From: Hygrophila difformis
Taxonomy: Eukaryota > Streptophyta > Magnoliopsida > Lamiales > Acanthaceae
Direction: 5' to 3'
Assembly: GCA_030278955.1 (NCBI GenBank)
Contig: JAOANR010000014.1
Location: forward strand, 17,610,068-17,674,067
Length of the DNA stretch: 64,000 nucleotides
Part shown: piece by piece, positions 34,286 to 45,264 of the stretch
Position numbering within the stretch: the first letter of the stretch is position 1
Layout: the number at the start of each line of letters is the position of its first letter
Translations under genes and position numbers: made by a program
Notes under the pieces: generated by a model
What the model was told of the DNA's origin: nothing
Database searches by the model: none
Seen by the model: the letters and a program-made list of their open reading frames with translations, nothing else

Positions 34286-34845
34286 TTGATTTCAATAGTG
34301 TTTTTAGGATTATCATCCCCAAATATCTGCAAATTCGCCAAGCTGCACAAACATCCAGTATTCTTTTTTATTTATGTTTTACATGTTGATGGGAATTCGT
34401 TGGGGAATGCGGGTTCTGCGGTTTTATTTAGGAGTGTACTTCGTGATAGTGATGACAGGTCGTTGGAGAGTTTTTCAGGTTCGGTGAGTTTTTCCTCTAA
34501 CCTTCTTGTGGAAAATGGGTATCTGAATGAATTGAAGAGGGTACATAAGGTTGGTGTTGTGCATGTTTGTTGCTATTCAGATTCAAACGAGACTTCATGA
34601 TTTGTGGAGGATTACACGTAGTCTTTTTCCTCTGGTGAAGAATATTAGAGATATGTTACATTTCTTTCCCAGTATTCGTTGGTTTCATATTATCTGCGAA
34701 GGTAATTTTATGGAGGATTATCTTACTAAATTCGGGGCGAAGTTTGATGAGTTCTTCACAACTTGGGCATTCTGTCTGGATACAGTACAACCGCTTCTCT
34801 CTATTGAAATAACTGGAACCTTTAAGTATAAAAATCTCACATGAA
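34286..34845 (+). pseudogene. LINE RNase H-like remnant downstream of saposin copy 1
   Basis: Two overlapping frames (34286-34600 and 34551-34844) together resemble a plant LINE RNase H-like domain: HVDGNSLGNAGSA at the start, CCYSDSNE in the middle, then IRWFHIICEGNFMEDYLTKFGAKFDEFF. Frame breaks and the lack of RT make it a dead fragment. A second copy lies at 38005-39000. Confidence 0.65.
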
Positions 34846-34868
34846 ATTATTGAAGTATACTGAAATTA

Positions 34869-35215
34869 ATAATACATCCTCCGTCCAGCCAAATTTTAGG
34901 TTGCTTACAAAAGATGAAAACCCCACATGAAATTATTAAAGTATACTGAAATTAATAATACTCCCTCCGTCCCGCCAAACTTTAGGCTGCTTACAAAACA
35001 TAAAAATCCCACATAATTTTTTTTTTTTTTTACATTGTTCATAATTGTTTAACATTGATTTAATATAATTGCAAGTGTATATTTGAAAAAAAAAAAAATT
35101 GAGTTGAGTCTCGTTATAATCATGTAATTTTAGAATATATACTTCACATAATTTTTTATTATAATTGAAAACGTGCATTGGATTGGATTGTGTGCAAAAG
35201 TCTAACAAACTAAGT
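34869..35215. mobile_element. Two overlapping truncated Stowaway-like MITE ends
   Basis: A partial left end at 34869 (CATCCTCCGTCCAGCC) is followed by a repeat of the same ~90-bp flank and a second left end at 34961 (CTCCCTCCGTCCCGCC, preceded by TA). No matching right end was found before 35215. Confidence 0.5.
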
Positions 35216-35670
35216 TAAATCTGATGAAAAAGAAAACGTGCGTACATTATGAGATTTATATGTAATTTTAAAAACGTGCCATGTGAAGGCTTCTGCACTA
35301 ATCAGACAGCGCTGATGTGTTTAAAAACCTGAAGCATCTGTTCTCCCCTTCACTGAAAAACGCCTTTACAAATTAATATGATTAGGTACAACAATCTGTG
35401 CTTGATAATACTGCCTTCCTCTGTGATCTAGTTCTGTTTCTTGCAAACTTTGCTGCTGGTCTATTCTAATTTCTTGTTTCTTGATTTGCGCCTGTTTGAA
35501 CGTTTGTTTTCGGTTATACTCTCGATCAGGGTTTGATTTCGTAAGGTTGTGTGATGTTTATCCACACTTTATGTTGATATTCAGCTGCAAAGTCATATTC
35601 TGATTCTTGCAATTTCCTTACTGTTTATATACTTTTTAACTTTTGGATTAATAAACTTCAATTTTGCAGC

Positions 35671-37213
35671 ATGGACACAAGGTTGGTCATATTTCTATTT
35701 GTAGTCAGCAGCTGCTGGAGCTGTAATGCACGAGACCTGTCAGCTAATCATGTTAATGGAAGAAGTCCAATTTATACAGGTATTAGTTTACTCTATTAAA
35801 TTTAAGTGATAAGTGAATTTATTGTTCAAAATGTCAAATGTGGCTCTAGCTTTCTGGTTCGATGCCTCTGAATTTCCCATAGAAGGCTTTATTGTTCAAA
35901 ACTGATCTATTGTATCTGTAGCAATTAGCATCCCCTTCCAAATGACAGTCCTTATCCACTCTTCTTGTATAATGCAAATTGTACTTCTAATTAATCTTGC
36001 ACCACGATTTATCTGTTTCTACTTTCCTATTTTCGTTCTGGACCTGAATGGTATTCTCTTGAAATTTAATTGAAAGAGCAGTTCTATTTAAGTCTAATTG
36101 CTTCCATCTGCTACCAGTCCTGCAGTTTGATGATGAGCTGACTGTGGTAGAAGCTCAACCTGTGGGAGAAGTTATCAAGAACAAAAAGTTTTGTACGTTG
36201 TGTGAAGAGTTTGCGACCAAGGGGTTAGCTTATCTCTCAGACAACAAAACCCAAACTCTGATCATTAGCATCCTTCACAGCTCCTGCTCCAGAATAGGTC
36301 CATTCAAGGAACAGGTACTTAGACATGAAATGTTGTTTAAGTTGATTGCCAATTGAAGTAGAAACCTGGCTTTCATTCTGGTGTATTTCTACTGAGTTGT
36401 TTTATTTAGCAACAAATTTTCTCTGACATTGTTTTATTTTGCCTCTGAGTTGGATCATGGGTAAGATATTGGAAAAAAACAGCTGCTGAATCGTTAGATG
36501 GCATAAAGCTGCGTTTTAAATTTCTGTGATAACTAATCACTGTATTGCTACTGTTCTTTTTATATGCTCTAATAATTGGTAATCTGGTCCTTTCAGTGCA
36601 TTCTTCTGGTGGACTATTATGCCCCTCTATTTTTCTTAGAGGTTTCAGAAATTCGTGCTAAAGATTTCTGTAAAAAGTTATACCTTTGTGAGGGACACAT
36701 TTTCACGCATCAGCATCTGTCCAAGGATACATGCGATTTATGCCACGATGTTGTTACACAGGTGTTGGAAAATTTAAAAGATCCTGATACCGAGGTAACA
36801 ATTTGATTACAAAATATCGACCTTTATATATGATGGAATACTTATACTTGGTGTTTATTCTCGTGCTTTCGATCTAAACTGTTGCATCATTGCTGCAGAT
36901 GGTGATAATTCAGCTCCTTCTCAAGGCCTGTACCGCGATTGGCCACTCTGCAAAAAAGGTATCATCGTCTCAACATATCTCCCAATCTATTTTTGTACTA
37001 TACATTTTTATTCCATCCAAGAATATTAGTGTTCAACCGACTTTTTTTTTTTTTTTTATATTTTTTTTATAAATTTGGATGCAATGACAACAGTGCAAGA
37101 GATTGGTATTCGAGTATGTCCCTGTCATTCTTGTTAACGCGGAGCAGTTCCTAGAAAACCAAGATGTCTGCAAATTTCTACATCTTTGTGAATCAGTTAC
37201 TGCTGCATCTTAA
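35671..37213 (+). CDS. Saposin-like (SapB) protein, tandem copy 2
   Basis: Join of 35671-35779, 36118-36314, 36597-36794, 36899-36958 and 37094-37213, giving 227 aa. The exon plan and splice phases are the same as copy 1. The signal peptide is MDTRLVIFLFVVSSCWSCNA. Two six-cysteine SapB domains are present (KFCTLCEEF to DFCKKLYLC; DTCDLCHDV to DVCKFLHLC). Exon 3 is seven codons shorter than in copy 1 (the spacer between the domains lacks YQHGIRSMA-type residues) and the C-terminal tail is twelve codons shorter. Intron 1 is only 338 bp because the transposons of copy 1 are absent. Probably functional; the role is as for copy 1. Confidence 0.83.
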
Positions 37214-38004
37214 GGGAAGTGTGATGATGATGAATATTGGCTCTCACTTGGATCTTGTGATTGCAGATTGTGATTGCTGTGTGTATAAAGAAATGGATGG
37301 GGGCACCGAATACATTCTACAATTCTACTGCACATTTGTGTATAGGAGCATCACCTATGGCTTTTATGCGTGCTTGTTTCATGACGATGCATATATTATG
37401 TACCAATCGTTTAATGCTTGTGCTACCTTGTTCCAACCTTTTTCTCATTCTGTGTATGAATAAATCGGGTAGACTTGATGGCTATTCAAATTTGAATGGC
37501 TTTGGATTGGAAGCTATTGATCCCTTGCCCACAATTGCTTTCCTATCTTGACAGTCTTGTAGATTACATTTTTTGCTGCACATTGAGCTAGATACTATCT
37601 TATGAGAGGACACAATCTGATATAGGATATGTCTATTTAAGTTTCTGTATGAATTCATACATAATTTTAGGACAATGTTTTTTGGTAATTACTGGAAACT
37701 TGTTTCTTTGATTTCAATAGTGTGATCCCCAAATATCTGCAAATTCGCCAGGCTGCTCAAACATGCAGTATTCTTTAGCATACACAAATTTCCTTCTTTT
37801 TGTTCTTTTTTTTTTTTGCTTTGAAGAAATGATAAGAATTTATGACACACAAATTATAAAGAGAACAAAGAGGGATACGAACCCAATTTTCACCCCATTT
37901 ACAGGTTTTCGCAAACTGCCTTTGATCGGGTGTTTCATCTGCCAATCAAGAATATTACTCTCCATCTTGTGATTTGGAACCCTCTATCTTACTGTGATAT
38001 GATT

Positions 38005-39000
38005 TTACATATTGATGGAAATTCGCTTGGGAATTCGGGTTCTGTGGGTTTTAGGAGTGTACTTCGTGATAGTGATGATAGGCAGGCCCGGTGAACAGGG
38101 TGTTCATCCCGTGCCATTTTATTAAAAATATTTTATTTACTAATGTACAGAAATGTCCAATTGCTAATTCCCTCTTTTGTTTCCGGGTGCAGGCAGTTAT
38201 CAGGATGTAGTAGGCTTTTTTCCGGAAATAAAGCTAGCAAAGAAGGGCTACTGCGAGGGGCCCATTTTATAAAAAAAATATTTTATTTAATATGTATTCA
38301 ATTTCTTATTGATTTTCTAATTTGTTGGGCCCATTATTTATATACTTCTATATTACATGCTTTGTTGAATAATTCCTCTTAACAATTTTAATTTCATGTA
38401 TAATCACCAATCAATTCTTCAATTGTAATTGTGCGGCATGTGCTTACACCACCCTTTTCAGGCCTTCAATGGCTTCTCCAAAAAAAAAAAAACCAAATTC
38501 TTCAATTCCGTCTCTCACGATCTGTTAAACTTTAATTTCATATATGTTTAATATGATAAACACTACTGTCAAAATTGTGAATCTGGTAGCTAACGAATTT
38601 CGGTCGTTAACTTGTTTAGTGACCAAGTTTTACCAAAATAGGAGTAATCCATTCGTTAGAACAAAAATTCTTGTAGTGAAATATTGTACGTCAATTTTGT
38701 GTTAAATTTTTTACGTTTTATATTTTATAATTAATAGTGTTGTGTTTTATTAAACAGTTTCAAAATTTTGTAACTAATTTTTTATATAAATGAGGCCTAA
38801 AATTTTTACTAGAATAGGGCCTGCAAAAATGATTAGACGGCTCAGATGAAAGGTGGTTGGAGAGTTCTTCAGGTTGGGTGAGTCTTTCCTCTAACCTTGT
38901 TGTGGAACTAAATGGTAACTTTGAATGAATTGAAGAGGCTATGTTAGGTTGGTGTTGTGCATGTTTGTTGCAATTCAGATTCAAACGAGCCTTTGTGATT
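38005..39000 (+). pseudogene. LINE RNase H-like remnant downstream of saposin copy 2, split by an insertion
   Basis: 38005-38085 and 38845-39000 match 34380-34600 (for example GAGTGTACTTCGTGATAGTG; TGTTGTGCATGTTTGTTGC). The ~760 bp between them are absent from the copy 1 remnant. That insert starts near GCAGGCCCGGTGAACAGGG and ends near GGGCCTGC, so it may be a TIR element, and it carries a SINE tail fragment at about 38433-38485. No clean target duplication was found. Confidence 0.55.
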
Positions 39001-39430
39001 CATTCAGCATGGGACTTGGCCTACACGTAGCGTTATTTTTCTTTTTTTCTTTTTTTCTCCAATATCTTGTTTTGTAGTTTTTTTTTTTTTTTTTTTGTTA
39101 GTTTTCCATCTGTCAAAGCTTGTGCGTCACTGTAATCTAAAAAAATATTCTACCAATGTTGAAGATTTCGATAGCTACCATTTAGTAATTAAGACATAAA
39201 GGATCAATTCTGCACGTAGAGTAGAACTGGCATAAATTGTAATTTGATGAGAAAAAATAATTAAATTGGAAAATAGCTTTTGAAAGCTTCCAAAAGCTAC
39301 TCAGGGTAGCTTCTATCTGTGGAGCTTTTTCGAAGTTGCCATTCACAGCTACATCCTCTAAAAGCTAGTGTAAATTACGTGGCTATTGTTTTGATATAAG
39401 ATCCAAAACTTCTCAAAGCTCTAAAACATA
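39001..39430. other. Intergenic, no gene seen
   Basis: T-rich runs at 39040-39100 and a short palindromic AAAGCT/AGCTTT-rich block (39270-39420) that may be an old MITE. Confidence 0.4.
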
Positions 39431-39691
39431 CTCCCTCCGTTTGTTAAAAAATGAAACATTTGCATAGTAGTTACTATCTATTGAGTAACTTTGATTATAA
39501 GTTTTTAACACAGTTATATAAGATAAAATATAGTCAAGTGAGATCTTGTTGGATTCGTCTAATCGTAAAGTTTTAGAATATTAAATTTTTATAATTTTTA
39601 TTTTTATACAATTTGAGATAAAAAGCGTTAAAAATGTACATTGGATAACGTGAAATGCAACAATGTTGCAATTTTTAAGAAACGGAGGGAG
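39431..39691. mobile_element. Stowaway-like MITE
   Basis: TA at 39429-39430 and 39692-39693; ends CTCCCTCCGTTTGTTAAAAA and TTAAGAAACGGAGGGAG. Same subfamily as 2334-2593. Confidence 0.85.
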
Positions 39692-40357
39692 TATTATCTT
39701 CCACTTTTCTAGTTATCCAATAAATATTTTTGAAAATCCAATTGAACTTTAAAAAAGGGAAGTTTGACAACTCCAACCTCGCTGTCAAAATTAAAGAAAT
39801 AAATTGGATTACTCATGCAGATATTCAAATTTATAGAGAGTATCTCCTGCTTCCGTTGCACGTTCAACTCAATGGTTACGTTACGTTCGAATATATTTTG
39901 ACTTGATTATTTTGACATGAAAATCACATGTAAAATAGAGAATCAAATTAAATATATTTTTAATAACGAAATTTGATATATTTGGTGACACAACACTATT
40001 GATTCATATCGCATCCATTGAAGCACAAGTAACGTCAATAACTCGTGAGTTTTAAAATAAATTAGACTGCTAATTAATTTTCCAATCTCCTTAATAGTAG
40101 TAATTTTATTTTATTTTACATTTTTATATTAATTTTGATTAATTTGTTTAGACATCGATTTGAATAGATTATTATACTTTTCGATATAGTTGTTTAGATG
40201 GAACCTTATATCGTATCGTTTTTTATATATATAGATTTGCATATTTTTGAATTATAAATCATTAATAAAAGATCGGGAAACGTCATCTATGTAACCACAA
40301 TTACTTTTCGTGCCAAAACAATCATGTATTTGTCTATTACGACTAATTTCCTCAATG
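39692..40357. other. AT-rich intergenic, no gene seen
   Basis: No ORF of note and no recognised repeat family. Confidence 0.5.
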
Positions 40358-40593
40358 AAGCATTTCAATAAATTATTTTTAGGTCGTCCTTGAACTTTTA
40401 AATTGTTCATTTTTATACAGGAAACTTTTTTAATATGTGCAGTTTAATTCCTAAAATAATTTGGTGAAATATTTCCACGTAGCTAAAAATAATTACTGAA
40501 ATGTTCCAAAGACAAAATTGGTTACAATTAAATATTTATAGAACTATTTTCATAATTATCAAAATTAAAGAATTAAACTGATAAAGCACACAT

Positions 40594-40733
40594 AAGGAGA
40601 TGTGAACTTACCCTAGTGGTCAAGTCCCCGACTCTCAACCTATATGTTGGGGGTTTGATTCCCCAGCCCGCCCTTATCCATCCCCTTTATTTCTTTTATA
40701 ATTTGTGTGGCATTAACTCCCATAAAAAAAATA
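40594..40733 (+). mobile_element. SINE (same family), copy in the duplicated segment
   Basis: AAGGAGATGTGAACTTACCC, an A-box-like CCCTAGTGGTCAAG, a B box GGTTTGATTCC and the shared tail (TATAATTTGTGTGGCAT). The B box has one change from the reference copy. Confidence 0.8.
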
Positions 40734-40870
40734 CAAAAAAAATATTTTCAAGTAATTATTACTACAAAGTACTCCGTAGCCCGTACTAGATATTATTGAC
40801 AAAAATAATAAACTACACATACAAAATAATGTACTTAAAAAATTATTTCAAATCAAAACGCATGTTTAGA

Positions 40871-41020
40871 GGATGAGAATTTAGCTCAAGTGGTTAAGTC
40901 CCGTGACTTTCAACGGAATGTTGGATGTTCGATTCTCCATCGGCCTCTATCCCTCCCTTTTATTCATCATTGTAATTTGTATGGCATGAACTCCCACCAT
41001 CCATTTCCTAGTCTGTATAT
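40871..41020 (+). mobile_element. SINE, right end lost at a Copia LTR
   Basis: GGATGAGAATTTAGCTCAAG with B box TGTTCGATTCTCC. The A-tail seen in its duplicate (52866-53040) is missing because a Copia LTR starts at 41021. Confidence 0.8.
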
Positions 41021-42965
41021 TGTTATGAAAATGGACGGATGCAGCAACACAAATGAAACGTCGAGTCGAATTTGGAACTCTTCCCGCAAGACGTTTATGC
41101 CCCGGTAGTGCTCCGGCAACGGCAGAACGTCCCCAAAGGTGAAACGACGAAACGCCTCGACGTAGCAGCACCGCAAACGTCGACGACTGGCGAACAGAAC
41201 AAAGAACAGAGGGAGTCGGGAGGAGAGGATATGCAGAAAGAGAAAGAGAATGCAGAAAACTGTGTGATGCCTAAGCTGCCTGACGCTGCCATTTATAGGC
41301 GTTGGAGAAGACGAAACCGCTGACGGGTATTGATGGGGCGGTTTCAACTCGCGATTCAAATGGTTTTCAACAACTCGCGACGGGTGTTGAAATCAGAGTG
41401 GGCTTCAACGACTGGGCTTGACGCATGGGCTCGACAAATAAATTTTGTCTAAAAAATTAGATAGGCCCAAAGCCCACCCAAAGCCCAATTACTAAGATCC
41501 AAGTCCACGGGCACGGGCACGGGCGACGGCGACGGCGCGGCGCGGCTCGGCTCGGCTCGGCTCGGGACAGGACGGGACGGGCGCGCGCGTGTGGGCTTCC
41601 CCCACACTTGACCAATCTGTATTACTTTAATTTTTTCTAACATGCAGAACAATATAAACTAATTCAAATCCCACTGCTTAAGCAATGTGGGACGCGCCAC
41701 TTTTACCTACTCTTTAACAACCATTTAAACACAAGTGTTTCAACTAGACGCATTCAATGACCCATTTCGACCACTTATTTCTCACTCACCCGACAACGGT
41801 TTTGAGAAAATAAATGCACTACGACAATCTACGCGAAATGTAGAATTCGTATACGCTATTTAATTAATCCAAATTAAATATCGTCATTACGCAAAAAGGA
41901 GCTCAAAACCCCCTTTTTCCAACAATCCCCCACATGAGTGGAAATAACAGCAGCAGTGAATGCAATGCAGATGCAAATGCCCCGACTCCTTCTTAAAGAA
42001 AGGTTACTGCACGGGTTTAAGTAGTTTTTGGCTTTGAACTTAAACCATATCAATATTATCGAGTATACAGGCGGCGTAGTGATTTTACTCTTGAACTATC
42101 CCCCACAACGTATACTAGTCCAATAATAAAGAATCAGTAACTTTTCAGACTCTTTGTCCGTTCTCACGTTTGGTTCCATTCCAGGCCATGGAAACCCCCT
42201 TTGGATTCATAAGTCTCTACTGAAGCGGCCACACTTCTACTTATATAGGTGATTCAAACAAGTATCCTGTCATACTTATATGAACACACAGTTCCAGAAT
42301 CATTAAGAGTCATTAAACTCAACCTCTACCACAGACAGGCATCAAACACTTTATCATTACTTCTGAGGGAAAGGATGAAGATTATTCTTCAAAAGTGTTT
42401 TTACATTTGAAATCATACATCTTAGTTGTCCCTTTGAACCAGGTTTGTGGGATCTCCACTCATCATGGTTGGGTTACTAATGTAATCATTCTTTATGTGT
42501 GGGTTTTAATCCCATTCCCTCTCGCAATTTGCAAAATTGATCTCTGTTGACAGCTTTTGTTAACGGATCCGCTAGGTTATCTCCAGACTTCACATAAGTT
42601 AGAGAAATTACCCCACTAGAAATCAATTGCTTAACGGTATGATGTCGACGACGGATATATCTCGACTTACCATTATACATCTCATTTTGTGCCCTGCCAA
42701 TAGCTGCTTGACTATCACAGTGTATCATTACTGTTGGCACAGGTTTCTTCCAACATGGAATTTCCTCGAGGAAATTTCGAAGCCATTCGGCTTCTTCACC
42801 AGCTTTATCTAAAGCTATGAATTCAGATTCCATGGTGGATCGGGCTATACACGTTTGTTTTTGTGACTTCCAAGACACAACCCCTCCCGCAATCATGAAT
42901 ACATAACCACTTGTGGATAATGAATCACTTTTCTCTGATATCCAATCGGCATCAGAGTACCCTTC
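41021..42965 (-). mobile_element. Truncated Copia retrotransposon: RNase H end, PPT and 3' LTR
   Basis: Read on the minus strand: RNase H coding (42965-42486), a non-coding stretch, polypurine tract GTGGGGGA (41933-41926), then an LTR (41924-41021, 904 bp) starting TGTTGG and ending CATAACA. The 5' part of the element is missing; at 42966 it joins saposin intron sequence. The LTR contains the GC-rich (CGGCT)n tract at about 41535-41575. Confidence 0.8.
42486..42965 (-). pseudogene. Copia RNase H fragment
   Basis: The frame continues from about 42962 (GYSDADW) through [44 protein letters not shown] and [10 protein letters not shown], the classic Copia RNase H C-terminal half. Intact as far as it goes but cut at its N-terminal side; reverse transcriptase is absent. 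Confidence 0.85.
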
Positions 42966-44207
42966 AAAATTTTACTTCTAATTATCTTGCGCCAAGATTT
43001 ATCTGTTTCCACTTTCCTATTTTCGTTCTGAACCTGAATGGTATTCTCTTTAGTTTTTAATTGAAAGAGCAGTTCTATTTAATTCTAATTGCTTCCATCT
43101 GCTACCAGTCCTGCAGTTCGATGATGAGCTGACTGTGGTAGAAGCTCAACCTGTGGGAGAAGTTATCAGGAACAAAAAGTTTTGTACGTTGTGTGAAGAG
43201 TTTGCGACCAAAGCGTTAGCTTATCTCTCAGACAACAAAACCCAAACTCTGATCATTAGCATCCTTCACAGCTCCTGCTCCAGAATAGGTCCATTCAAGG
43301 AACAGGTACTTAGACAAGAAATGTTGTTTAAGTTGATTGCCAATTGAAGTAGAAACCTGGCTTTCATTCTGGTGTACTGCTACTGAGTTGTTTTATTTAG
43401 CAACAAATTTTCTTTCACGTTGTTTTAGTTTGCCTCTGAGTTGGATCATGAGAAAGATATTGAAAAAAAACAGCTGCTGAATCGTTAGATGGCATAAAGC
43501 TGCGTTTTTTATGTATAAATTTCTGTGATAACTAATCACTGTATTGCTACTGTTCTTTATATATGCTCTAATAATTGGTAATCTGGTCTTTTCAGTGCAT
43601 TCTTCTGGTGGACTATTATGCACCTCTATTTTTCTTGGAGGTTTCAGAAATTCGTGCTAAAGATTTCTGTAAAAAGTTATACCTTTGTGAGGGACACATT
43701 TTCACGCATCAGCATCTGTCCAAGGATACATGCGATTTATGCCATGATGTTGTTACACAGGTGTTGGAAAATTTAAAAGATCCTGATACCGAGGTAACAA
43801 TTTGATTACAAAATATCGACCTTTATATATGATGGAATACTTATACTTGGTGTTTATTCTCGTGCTTTCGATCTAAACTGTTGCATCATTGCTGCAGATG
43901 GTGATAATTCAGCTCCTTCTCAAGGCCTGCACCGCGATTGGCCACTCTGCAAAAAAGGTATCATCGTCTCAACATATCTCCCAATCTATTTTTGTACTAT
44001 ACATTTTTATTCCATCCAAGAATATTAGTGTTCAACCGACTTTTTTTTTTTATATTTTTTTTATAAATTTGGATGCAATGACAACAGTGCAAGAGATTGG
44101 TATTCGAGTATGTCCCTGTCATTCTTGTTAACGCGGAGCAGTTCCTAGAAAACCAAGATGTCTGCAAATTTCTACATCTTTGTGAATCAATTACTGCTGC
44201 ATCTTAA
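42966..44207 (+). pseudogene. Saposin-like gene, tandem copy 3, missing promoter and exon 1
   Basis: Exons 2-5 are intact and in frame (43109-43305, 43596-43793, 43898-43957, 44088-44207), with all twelve SapB cysteines. Exon 1 with the signal peptide and the 5' region are replaced by a truncated Copia that ends at 42965 inside intron 1. 42966-43120 is almost the same as copy 1 intron 1, whereas the rest follows copy 2 (for example NKKFCTLCEEFATKALAYL), so the gene is a mosaic. It would lack secretion targeting even if transcribed. A SIRE-like element starts 356 bp after the stop codon. Confidence 0.8.
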
Positions 44208-44562
44208 GGGAAGTGTGATGATGATGAATATTGGCTATCACTTGGATCTTGTGATTGCAGATTGTGATTGCTGTGTGTATAAAGAAATGGATGGGGGCAC
44301 CGAATACATTCTACAATTCTACTGCGCATTTGTGTATACGAGCATCACCTATGGCTTTTATGCGTGCTTGTTTCATGACGATGCATATATTATGTACCAA
44401 TCGTTTAATGCTTGTGCTACCTTGTTCCAACCTTTTTCTCATTCTGTGTATGAATAAATCGGGTAGACTTGATGGCTATTCAAATTTGAATGGCTTTGGA
44501 TTGGAAGCTATTGATCCCTTGCCCACAAATTGCTTTCCTATCTTGACAGTCTTGTAGATTAC

Positions 44563-45212
44563 TGTTGGTATATGTCTAACTTTTCATGCAGAGTCTGGAT
44601 GTTGTCAGCATTACTCAACAACAACATCTTGGCAGTTATGATGTGCCAAGTCTTACCCTTTGCTGCCGGGACCTCTTCAAAGACTGCAGGAGCTGATTGT
44701 TATATATATATATATGAGTCTTTAGGCAGTATAGGGTAGAGTGGATCTGATTAGAAACATATTTTGAGTGATTGGTTTTATTCAAGTCTCTATAGTTCTT
44801 AGAATTGTATCTTTGAGAAAGGCTTGAGAGATTTTCATTGTATACATTCTTTTTCATATTGTAACTCAAGAAAGTGTATTCTTGAGAGAGTTAGGATAGA
44901 TTCAGGAACGTCAACAGGAAGCTAGGAAAATCAGATTTGGTTCTTTTCATTCACAGCGAGATTAGATGTTGAGGGGGAGTCTCAACACCTCTAGATCGAG
45001 TTGGTAGATTAGAGTCAGAAGTTTGTATTTTCTTGGAACTTGTTGAGTAGATCGTAGCCTGGATTGGTATCCCCCGGATGTAGGACAGGAGGTCCGAACC
45101 GGGTCAACAAATCACCGTGTTCATCTTTACTTTCCTGCATTTCTTGATATATTACTGTGATTGTGCGTTGTTCTCATTACTGACTAACTACCGACTCAAG
45201 AATTGGGACCCA
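44563..45212 (+). repeat. 5' LTR of the SIRE-like element
   Basis: Starts TGTTGGTATATG after saposin 3' flank (GTAGATTAC) and ends ACCCA, four bases before the primer-binding site. It contains a TA repeat at about 44700-44715. There is no second copy in the window. Confidence 0.75.
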
Positions 45213-45216
45213 AAAT

Positions 45217-45228
45217 TGGTATCAGAGC
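45217..45228 (+). other. Primer-binding site (initiator tRNA-Met)
   Basis: TGGTATCAGAGC, the standard Copia primer site, four bases after the LTR end. Confidence 0.9.
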
Positions 45229-45264
45229 CGTCCCTCTAACAGATTTACTTGAGGCAGATTCATC

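Larger units (their letters stand above)
40358..41020 (+). repeat. Segmental duplication, left copy (matches 52357-53020)
   Basis: Nearly the same sequence as 52357-53020 with scattered substitutions and 1-2 base indels. It includes two SINEs. The match stops on the right exactly where a minus-strand Copia LTR begins (41021). Confidence 0.9.
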
